The notes beneath the pieces are model-generated. The model saw only the letters and a list, made by a program, of their open reading frames with translations. It made no database searches and was not told the origin of the DNA. DNA of 33,007 bases from Oscillospiraceae bacterium (GTDB lineage Bacteria > Bacillota > Clostridia > Oscillospirales > CAG-272). The stretch is from positions 1 to 33,007 of the forward strand of contig SVQM01000012.1 in NCBI GenBank assembly GCA_015065335.1. Direction: 5' to 3'. Below are positions 26,036 through 33,007 of the stretch, in pieces (position 1 is the first letter of the stretch; each line of letters begins with the position of its first letter). Made by a program: the position numbers and the translations under genes.

Positions 26036-27127
26036 CTATTCAGTTACATATAGTGTCAGATCCCATTCGGGGATGCACATAGGACGCCTGAGATAATACT
26101 TTCCGTTGGGGTAGAATTTGCGGATGTACAGGGGAAGCTCAAATATATCTCCCGTTCTGTGATAAAGCGATACGGAGAGGGCAGGGTGTCGCTTCAGCGT
26201 TTCGGTTGCACTGTAAAGTGCCGCCATCTCAAAGCCTTCCGTATCAAGCTTCAAAAAATCTATTTTTCCGTCAAGATGTTCTCTTACTATGTCATCAATG
26301 GAAATGGCAGTGGTGTGTATCTCCTTAGCTCTTTTCGGACTTCCCGGAATTGCCGCATCGGGAGCAGAGCCACGGCTGCCCGACGATACGAATACTCTCT
26401 CTCCCGAACACTCGTCAAGCATGGCACAAAGGGGAATTATCTTAGAGTCACCATGTGATTCAGCCATAATGGAGAGCTTTTTGTGACTTCGAGGATCGGG
26501 TTCGACCGCAACAAGTCCGTCAAGGTTCGGGAATACGTCACAGAAGAGCTCTGCGGTGTCTCCTTTGAACGCTCCTCCATCGATGGCACTGTGGATGCTC
26601 CCTGTATCAAAAACGCTCCTGAGCGATTCTGAGGGGCTTTCCGTGCGCATGAGGAATTTCATTTTCCCCGTGAGCCTGTGAGCGACCATTTCATCGAACA
26701 GTAGGAGAGATTCTTCATCTGCGAGAATGGAGCGAACCTCATGGAGCTTAGCACGGTGTTTTGTATAATATTCATCTGTGAAAAGCTCACTTATCAGATC
26801 ATCGCAGAATAAAGGGACTTCCGGTATATACAGCTCATGACGCTCATCAAGGAGACGGAGGAAATCAATCACATCGGGAAGAGTGGTGCCGAATGCGGCG
26901 AGGATGATCATATCATCACCAAACTCCTCACGCACACTGCTGTATGAACGAACGGGGAAATCACGGAATGTACGTGATCTTACAAATCCGTCGCTGGCAA
27001 AAATGCCGCTTATCTTTACACCAATATGACCGAGAATGTCAATGATCTTATCGGCACCGTTTCCCGTACCGTATATGAAAACAGGCTTGTTCTTATCTGA
27101 AAGCGTATACCAAAAACTTTTATACAT
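26036..27127 (-). CDS. FkbM family methyltransferase with N-terminal Rossmann-like extension
   Basis: SAIDGGAFKGDTAELFCDVFPNLDGLVAVEPDPRSHKKL, TTAISIDDIVREHLDGKIDFLKLDTEGFEMAALYSATETLKRHPALSVSLYHRTGD. N-terminal PVFIYGTGNGADKIIDIL. Confidence 0.87.
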   Translation of the reverse strand: MYKSFWYTLSDKNKPVFIYGTGNGADKIIDILGHIGVKISGIFASDGFVRSRTFRDFPVRSYSSVREEFGDDMIILAAFGTTLPDVIDFLRLLDERHELYIPEVPLFCDDLISELFTDEYYTKHRAKLHEVRSILADEESLLLFDEMVAHRLTGKMKFLMRTESPSESLRSVFDTGSIHSAIDGGAFKGDTAELFCDVFPNLDGLVAVEPDPRSHKKLSIMAESHGDSKIIPLCAMLDECSGERVFVSSGSRGSAPDAAIPGSPKRAKEIHTTAISIDDIVREHLDGKIDFLKLDTEGFEMAALYSATETLKRHPALSVSLYHRTGDIFELPLYIRKFYPNGKYYLRRPMCIPEWDLTLYVTE

Positions 27128-27200
27128 TTTCTGCTCCTATTGATTTATTGAGAGTTTTGTGATAAACTAATGTTACCACTAATCGAAAGGATGAATTATA

Positions 27201-27563
27201 ATGGATTGTCTGTTTTGTAAAATAATCGCAGGGGAGATCCCTTCCGCAAAGGTTTACGAGGATGAGAATATCTTCGCATTCAACGATATCGCACCTGAGG
27301 CACCTGTGCACGTGCTTATCGTGCCCAAGACTCACATCTGCTGTGCAAATGCAATAACCGAGGAGAACAGTGCATATGTTGCACGCATTTTCGAGAAGAT
27401 CCCCGAGATCGCAAGGCTCTGCGGACTTGAGAACGGCTACCGTATTATCAACAACTGCGGTGATGACGGCGGTCAGAGCGTGATGCATCTGCACTTCCAT
27501 CTTATCGGTGGAGCAAAGCTTCCTCTGCACGTCTATAATACCGAGCCGAAGCCCGAGTTTTAA
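27201..27563 (+). CDS. HIT (histidine triad) family protein
   Basis: CLFCKIIAGEIPSAKVYEDENIFAFNDIAPEAPVHVLIVPKTHI and GGQSVMHLHFHLIGG (HxHxH triad). Confidence 0.95.
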   Translation: MDCLFCKIIAGEIPSAKVYEDENIFAFNDIAPEAPVHVLIVPKTHICCANAITEENSAYVARIFEKIPEIARLCGLENGYRIINNCGDDGGQSVMHLHFHLIGGAKLPLHVYNTEPKPEF

Positions 27564-27579
27564 TACAAGACTGTATGTT

Positions 27580-27650
27580 GAGGCTCTGCCTCAAACTCCG
27601 CTAAAGGAACTTTTCGAGAAAAGTTCCTTTAGAATCTTCAAAAGCTTTAA
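27580..27650. repeat. Candidate dispersed intergenic palindromic element with two hairpins
   Basis: GAGGC-TCT-GCCTC (27580-27592) then CTAAAGGAACTTTT-cgag-AAAAGTTCCTTTAG (27601-27632) and AATCTTCAAAAGCTTTAATA. The second hairpin may terminate the HIT gene. Confidence 0.55.
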
Positions 27651-27678
27651 TACAATATTATTATTATCTTATACCAAA

Positions 27679-27710
27679 ATACCCGCCGTGCGGCGGGTAT
27701 CTTTTATTTT
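27679..27710 (-). terminator. Terminator hairpin of the aspartate kinase gene
   Basis: ATACCCGCCG-tg-CGGCGGGTAT perfect stem, T-rich flanks on both sides. Confidence 0.75.
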
Positions 27711-29040
27711 AGCTCATAAACTCGCTGTAGATAGCGTTCAGTGCGTTGATGTAATCAGCCTCATCAACACCGATGATGATGTTGAGCTCAGATGAACCCT
27801 GGTCGATCATACGTACGTTGATGCCAGCGTTGGCAAGAGCACCGAATACCTTTGCCGCAGAACCTGCGGACTTGATCATACCGCGTCCTACTACTGCTAC
27901 AAGAGCAAGACCGTCCTCAAGGGTGATGCTGTCGGGATTTACTTCCTTCTTTATCTCATCGATCACACGATCCTTGATCGCTTCGATATCCTTAGTGCTT
28001 ACAACAACACACATGGTATCGATTCCCGAAGGAAGATGTTCAAAGCAGATACCCTCACGCTCAAGTACCTCAAGCACACGTCTGCCAAAGCCAACTTCGG
28101 CATTCATCATATCCTTCTCGATATTGATGTGAGAGAAGCCCTTCTTACCTGCAATACCGGTGATCTTGCGTGCATCGGCAGAATCATTTGCCTCAGCAAC
28201 GATCATGGTACCTGCATCCTCAGGTCTGTTTGTGTTCCTTATGTTGATCGGAATACCTGCAAAACGAACAGGGAAGATTGCATCCTCGTGAAGCACGCCG
28301 GCACCCATATAGGAAAGCTCACGAAGCTCACGATAGGTGATAACGTCAATAGTCTCGGGGTTCTTTACGATTCTGGGGTCAGCCATCATGAAACCGGAAA
28401 CGTCAGTCCAGTTCTCGTAAAGATCAGCACCTGCAGCTCTTGCTACGATAGAGCCGGTTACATCGGAGCCGCCTCTTGAGAAGGTCTTTACGGTACCGTT
28501 GGGCATTGAGCCGTAGAATCCGGGAATTACTGCATGAACGTGACGACCGAGAGCGGCACCTACAAGCTCATTCGTGATCTCTGAATCGAACTTGCCGTTA
28601 TCACTAAACTTAATGATACGTGCGGCATCAAGGAAATGATAACCGAGAAGCTTTGAAAGAATAACACCGCTGAGATATTCGCCTCGGCTTGCAGCATAGT
28701 CACGGCCTGCCTGATGGGAGATAGCCCATTTGATGTTAGTAAACTCGGTGTCAAGGTCAACTTCAATACCAAGTCCGTCAACGATCTGCTGATATCTCTC
28801 ACGAATACGGTCAAATACGGGGGTAATATCCTTTTCCTCGTCAGCCAGTCTGTAGCACTCGTAGAGCATATCTGTGACCTTTTCGTCCTCGGGGAATCTC
28901 TTACCGGGTGCAGAAGGAACAACATAACGACGTCCCTCCTCGGCTTCAACAATTGCTTTTACCTGAAGGAAATGCTCGGCATCTGCAAGGGAGCTTCCGC
29001 CAAATTTAACGACCTTCAGTGAATCTCTGTTATCACACAT
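27709..29040 (-). CDS. Aspartate kinase
   Basis: LKVVKFGGSSLADAEHFLQVKAIV, FSRGGSDVTGSIVARAAGADLYENWTDVSGFMMADPRIVKNPETI, YMGAGVLHEDAIFPV, two ACT-like regions (TGIAGKKGFSHINIEKDMMN; ALVAVVGRGMIKSAGSAAKVFGALANAGINVRMIDQGSSELNIIIGV). ATG 29040 follows AAAGGACC. Confidence 0.94.
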   Translation of the reverse strand: MCDNRDSLKVVKFGGSSLADAEHFLQVKAIVEAEEGRRYVVPSAPGKRFPEDEKVTDMLYECYRLADEEKDITPVFDRIRERYQQIVDGLGIEVDLDTEFTNIKWAISHQAGRDYAASRGEYLSGVILSKLLGYHFLDAARIIKFSDNGKFDSEITNELVGAALGRHVHAVIPGFYGSMPNGTVKTFSRGGSDVTGSIVARAAGADLYENWTDVSGFMMADPRIVKNPETIDVITYRELRELSYMGAGVLHEDAIFPVRFAGIPINIRNTNRPEDAGTMIVAEANDSADARKITGIAGKKGFSHINIEKDMMNAEVGFGRRVLEVLEREGICFEHLPSGIDTMCVVVSTKDIEAIKDRVIDEIKKEVNPDSITLEDGLALVAVVGRGMIKSAGSAAKVFGALANAGINVRMIDQGSSELNIIIGVDEADYINALNAIYSEFMS

Positions 29041-29171
29041 AATATAATGGTCCTTTCGGATGATTTGCATATGAGGTCTGTATACAACCTATCAGTATAA
29101 TATTATATGTTGAATAATGAAAATTGTCAAGAATTATAATTGATGAAATAATAGTGTCTTTTAGGGGAATA

Positions 29172-31226
29172 TTAAGACATTCTGCCACGGAATCCGTGCT
29201 TTGGCGGCGGATTTCCGTCATCAGTTCCGATCCCGTGATGTAACGGAGGTCTGTTGCCGTGTCCCGGTCTGTCGTTCTCGTGCATTTCTGTGAAAGCTGC
29301 AGGAGGGATGCCCTCACCCTTATCCGAAGAATCACCGTTTTCAATGTACCGTTTTGCCTGCGTTGAAAACAGGGTATAATATTTACCTCGTATCTCCATA
29401 AGCTCACTGTGACTTCCGATCTCAGAAACGATCCCTCCGTCAAGAAGAATTATCTTATCGGCGGTGGTAGCACTTGAAAGTCTGTGAGATACAAAAATCG
29501 TTGTCTTGTCCTGTCTCAGTTCATCGAACTGAGCAAAGATCTCCTGCTCGGCAAGGGGATCGAGAGATGCAGTAGGTTCATCGAGAATAAGAAAATCGGA
29601 ATCACTGTAAAATGCTCTCGCAACTGCAAGCTTCTGCCACTGACCAATGGAAAGCTCGGTTCCGTCAGCTTCAAAATAACGCATTAGAGGAGTATCGTAC
29701 TTTTCCTTCAGCTTTTCTATAAACACATCGGCATTACTGTGTTGAGCGGCTGCTTCAATATTTTCCTGTATTACCTCAGCGCCTATCTCACCGAAAGCGA
29801 TATTTTCACGAACGGTAAATGCATACTTACCGAAATCCTGGAAGATGATGCCGAACATGCCGTACAGCTCATCCGTGTCGTATTTTCGTATATCTTCACC
29901 ATCAAGGAGAACCACGCCGTCTGTGGGATCGTACAGACGTGTAAGGAGCTTGATAAGTGTAGTTTTACCGGCACCGTTAAGTCCGACAAGCACGGCAGTT
30001 TCACCTGCTTCAAGCTTGAATGAAACGCCGTCGAGAACCTTCTTTTCGGATCCCGGATACGAGAATGTTACATCTCTGAATTCGATCGTGTGACCGATAT
30101 GGCGCTTTACATGAAGAGGCTCGTCGATTATCGGAATAATCTTCTGTTCCTCATTCATGAAGGCGATCATGTTGTCGATGAAGAGTGTGCCTTCATAAAT
30201 GGATGCAGTGGTATGTATAAGAGAAGAAACGCCACCCGAAATGGAGTTAAGTGCACCTGTGTAAAGAGAATAGTCACCTACCTTCAGAATACCGTCAAAG
30301 ATCTTTTTTGCGATGTAGAGAAACAGACAGCAGTTCACGGCAGAGTTCACCACGGTAAGAGTAATATTCCATCCACCCTCTCCGTAAATGAGCTTCTTTA
30401 TACCGCCGAAATACCTGTTGAATGTTTCCTTGTAGCATTTGATAAAGGTCTCGGAAAGGCCGAAAATACGGATCTCCTTTGCCATATCCTTGTTAACCAT
30501 CAGCTCATTGTAGTAATTCATCTGGCGACGCTCTTTCGAATGAAAACGCATATACTTAAAGGTCTTTTTACGGTAGATGAAATTTATCACCGCAGTGGGG
30601 ATCGCAAGAATGATTATGATTATCGGAGCAAATGCATTGACATTAACAAGTACAAGAATAAATGATACCATTGAAATAATGGTGCTGATTATGCCGAACA
30701 TTGACGTAAGAATGTTCAGGGGACGCATACCCGCCTCACGGCTTGCATTCTCAAGCTTTTCGTAAAACTCAGGCATATCAAAGCTTGCAAGATCAATGGA
30801 TTTTGCCTTGTTTATGATCTTTATCTTAATGTGGTTGGTAACAAGCTCACCCGCTATTCGGATTATGATGTTGTATATCATTCCGATGAGTGAATTTATA
30901 AAAAGATACCCAAACTGGAATATGAGCAGGAAAACTATCTTCGAAAATTCAGCATTACCGTTCACGGCATCAACGAGAGCATTGATGATCTCCGCAGCAA
31001 TAAATGCACCAACGACCGGCATTACACCGGTGATGATCGAGTTGAACAGCATTACGAAAAATATCCAGGGCTTTGCTTCCCAGACAAGACCGAATATGTA
31101 AAAAAGTCTTGAAAAAAAGCTCTTTGTTATCCTCACAAGAAATCCCGGAACCTCACGGATGCTTTTCGGCAAAGGCTCCTTGTTTTTTTCGCTTGGTCGC
31201 ATGAACGGAGGCGGTCCACCCATCAT
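29172..31226 (-). CDS. ABC transporter, fused permease and ATP-binding protein (type I exporter)
   Basis: Six-TM-like N-terminal region, Walker A VGLNGAGKTTLIKLL, signature LSIGQWQKLAVARAF, Walker B FLILDEPTASLD, H-loop VSHRLSS. RBS AAAGGAAG before ATG 31226. Confidence 0.95.
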   Translation of the reverse strand: MMGGPPPFMRPSEKNKEPLPKSIREVPGFLVRITKSFFSRLFYIFGLVWEAKPWIFFVMLFNSIITGVMPVVGAFIAAEIINALVDAVNGNAEFSKIVFLLIFQFGYLFINSLIGMIYNIIIRIAGELVTNHIKIKIINKAKSIDLASFDMPEFYEKLENASREAGMRPLNILTSMFGIISTIISMVSFILVLVNVNAFAPIIIIILAIPTAVINFIYRKKTFKYMRFHSKERRQMNYYNELMVNKDMAKEIRIFGLSETFIKCYKETFNRYFGGIKKLIYGEGGWNITLTVVNSAVNCCLFLYIAKKIFDGILKVGDYSLYTGALNSISGGVSSLIHTTASIYEGTLFIDNMIAFMNEEQKIIPIIDEPLHVKRHIGHTIEFRDVTFSYPGSEKKVLDGVSFKLEAGETAVLVGLNGAGKTTLIKLLTRLYDPTDGVVLLDGEDIRKYDTDELYGMFGIIFQDFGKYAFTVRENIAFGEIGAEVIQENIEAAAQHSNADVFIEKLKEKYDTPLMRYFEADGTELSIGQWQKLAVARAFYSDSDFLILDEPTASLDPLAEQEIFAQFDELRQDKTTIFVSHRLSSATTADKIILLDGGIVSEIGSHSELMEIRGKYYTLFSTQAKRYIENGDSSDKGEGIPPAAFTEMHENDRPGHGNRPPLHHGIGTDDGNPPPKHGFRGRMS

Positions 31227-31318
31227 AATTATCACTTCCTTTAGTTAGACATACAACAACATTATAAATCATATAGTTAAACATAGCAATAAATTTATGA
31301 GAAAATTTACATCTTTTG

Positions 31319-31347
31319 TTGAGAGAAGGCATATTTTGTGATATACT
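31319..31347 (+). promoter_or_regulatory. Putative sigma-A promoter TTGAGA-N17-TATACT
   Basis: TTGAGA 31319-31324, 17-bp spacer, TATACT 31342-31347, upstream of ATG 31379. Confidence 0.65.
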
Positions 31348-31378
31348 GTATTTACGAAAATACAGGAACGGAGAAAAT

Positions 31379-32161
31379 ATGAAAAACATAAATATAACAC
31401 ATCTTGGACAGACGGGCTTCAGAATCGATTATAGAGATATAACAATCATCATTGATCCATATCTTTCGTACTCCGTTGATGACGGCGACAAATGGGTGAG
31501 AAAATTTGCACCGCCTGTGCTTCCGTCCGATATTACTGATGCAGATATGGTTTTTCTCAGCCACGATCATCTCGATCATGTTGATCCCGAGACTCTTTTG
31601 GGTATTGCGAAAGCGTCACCGGAATGCAGATTTGCCGCATCTGCATGGTATGCTGTAAGACGACTCACCGATATCGGTATTGCGGAGGATAGGATCATTC
31701 CACTTACGGCTGACGAGCCTGTGGTGCTTGCAGATGGGATCACCGTAACTCCGATCCCTGCGGCGCATGAGGAGCTTCATCCCTGTACACCCGGCGGATA
31801 TGAGGAGCTTGGATTCATAATCGATATAGACGGACGGCGTATATATCACGGCGGTGATACCTGCGTTTATGACGGACTCTCAGAGCGTATAAAAGGTGTT
31901 GCGGTTGCGATACTTCCCGTAAACGGACGTGATGAGGAACGCCACAGAATGAACTGTATCGGAAATATGAACGCCGCTGAGGCGGCAAAGCTTGCCTGTG
32001 ATGCAGAGGTGGAGCTTGTGATCCCGAGCCATTGGGAGCTGTACGAGCTTAACGGCGAGACTCCCGAGAATATCCGTGCCGCATTCGGGAAATATCCTGA
32101 CGTAAAGTTTATCCTCACAGGTGTGTGTGAGCCGTTTGAGAAAACTGTTACAATAGAATAA
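31379..32161 (+). CDS. MBL-fold metallo-hydrolase, UlaG-like
   Basis: ITHLGQTGFRIDYRDITIIIDPYLS, VFLSHDHLDHVDPETLL, HGGDTCVYDG, LPVNGRD, NAAEAAKLACDAEVELVIPSHWE. RBS AACGGAG. Confidence 0.92.
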   Translation: MKNINITHLGQTGFRIDYRDITIIIDPYLSYSVDDGDKWVRKFAPPVLPSDITDADMVFLSHDHLDHVDPETLLGIAKASPECRFAASAWYAVRRLTDIGIAEDRIIPLTADEPVVLADGITVTPIPAAHEELHPCTPGGYEELGFIIDIDGRRIYHGGDTCVYDGLSERIKGVAVAILPVNGRDEERHRMNCIGNMNAAEAAKLACDAEVELVIPSHWELYELNGETPENIRAAFGKYPDVKFILTGVCEPFEKTVTIE

Positions 32162-32163
32162 GA

Positions 32164-32201
32164 AAAAACTCTGTCTTCCTCTAAGAGAAGACAGAGTTTT
32201 T
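32164..32201. terminator. Bidirectional terminator hairpin
   Basis: AAAAACTCTGTCTTC-ctctaaga-GAAGACAGAGTTTTT, perfect 15-bp stem between convergent genes. Confidence 0.85.
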
Positions 32202-32205
32202 GATG

Positions 32206-33007
32206 TTATACGTCAGCGCCTGCAAGTTTACGCCTGATGATAGTCAAATCGGCAGAGTTTACTACACCGTCATCGTTGAAATCAGCACCGTCGGATATTT
32301 CAACATCAGCACCGGCGAGCTTACGACTGAGCACAGTCGCATCTGCGGAGTTAACCACGCCGTCACCGTTCACATCACCGAGGGTGATTGTAACCTCTGT
32401 TATAAACTCGTAGGGAATGTTTTTATATATTGCATAAGTATGCGCATCTGAATTTTCGTAGCAGGAAATGGTGAGACTGTCGCATCCGTCGAATGCATCA
32501 TCACCAATGCTCGTTACGCTGTCGGGGATAGTCACGCTCGTGAGGCTTATGCAGTTGTAGAATGTACCCCAACCGATGTTCGTGACGCTGTTGGGGATCA
32601 CAACGCTCGTGAGGCTGCTGCATTGGCAGAATGCACTGCCACCGATGCTCGTTACGCTGTCAGGGATGTTGATGCTCGTGAGGCTGGAGCATTCGTAGAA
32701 TGCATAATCACCAATGCTGGTCACGCTGTCGGGGATTGTTACGCTCGTCAGGCTGCTGCAGCTGGAGAATGAATCAGTACCAATACTTGTCACGCCGTTG
32801 CCGATAGTCACGCTCGTGAGGCTATCGCAGTTGTAGAATGTACCCCAACCGATGTTCGTGACGCTGTTGGGGATCACAACGCTCGTGAGGCTGCTGCAGG
32901 AGGAGAGTGCCAATTCTCCAATACTTGTCACGCTGTTAGGGATCACAACGCTCGTGAGGTTGCTGCAGTTACGGAATGCATAAGAGCCGATGCTCGTGAC
33001 GCTGTCG
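32206..33007 (-). CDS. Leucine-rich repeat (BspA-type) surface protein with C-terminal dockerin-like module, truncated by the window edge
   Basis: Repeats of about 23 aa, SVTSIGDYAFYECSSLTSINIPD, remain open to base 33007 (…DSVTSIGSYAFRNCSNLTSVVIPN). C-terminus LGDVNGDGVVNSADATVLSRKLAGAD...DFNDDGVVNSADLTIIRRKLAGADV. Confidence 0.9.
   Translation of the reverse strand, partial: DSVTSIGSYAFRNCSNLTSVVIPNSVTSIGELALSSCSSLTSVVIPNSVTNIGWGTFYNCDSLTSVTIGNGVTSIGTDSFSSCSSLTSVTIPDSVTSIGDYAFYECSSLTSINIPDSVTSIGGSAFCQCSSLTSVVIPNSVTNIGWGTFYNCISLTSVTIPDSVTSIGDDAFDGCDSLTISCYENSDAHTYAIYKNIPYEFITEVTITLGDVNGDGVVNSADATVLSRKLAGADVEISDGADFNDDGVVNSADLTIIRRKLAGADV
32551..32898 (-). repeat. 69-bp LRR-encoding repeat array with a 72-bp identical block at 32551-32622 and 32827-32898
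   Basis: Identical 'gcagttgtagaatgtaccccaaccgatgttcgtgacgctgttggggatcacaacgctcgtgaggctgctgca' in both places, 276 bp (4 x 69) apart. Confidence 0.88.

Noticed and set aside
29041-29171. Lysine riboswitch upstream of aspartate kinase
   Set aside because: The leader is too short and lacks recognisable lysine-aptamer elements.
32206-33007. Regularly spaced repeats at the right edge considered as a CRISPR array
   Set aside because: The 69-bp period has no unique spacers and encodes in-frame BspA-type LRRs ending in a dockerin.
1-33007. Phage, transposase, toxin-antitoxin, defence islands, tRNA or rRNA genes
   Set aside because: No characteristic proteins, inverted-repeat-bounded elements or RNA gene signatures were recognised.

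Overview
The window looks like a chromosomal segment from a moderately low-GC, Gram-positive anaerobe, probably of the Clostridia/Ruminococcus/Oscillospirales type; this taxonomy is inferred from gene content. It holds about 28 convincing genes. The left edge has two cell-surface proteins with Cys-rich CxxC repeats and dockerin-like C-termini, one of which also has a cohesin-like domain. These are followed by a CarD-like regulator, a cytidylate-kinase-like protein, a WecG/TagA glycosyltransferase, an ACP with an AMP-forming acyl ligase, a sugar isomerase, upp, an rluA-lnt-rluA-DUF3810 operon, murA, a DUF1858 protein, trmK and nif3. The right part carries an FkbM methyltransferase, a HIT protein, aspartate kinase, an ABC exporter, a UlaG-like MBL hydrolase and an edge-truncated BspA-type LRR protein with a dockerin. 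The most notable region is about 17.4-26.0 kb. It contains three consecutive, homologous two-gene cassettes, each made of an ECF-like sigma factor and a single-pass membrane protein. The three membrane proteins share a short N-terminal cytoplasmic segment and a nearly identical TM motif, but their extracellular domains differ: solute-binding-protein-like, solute-binding-protein-like plus an extra domain, and tandem 122-aa repeats plus WG repeats. I propose these are sigma/anti-sigma-type signalling pairs with swapped sensor domains and a non-zinc-finger anti-sigma segment. No CRISPR array, tRNA, rRNA or transposase was recognised.
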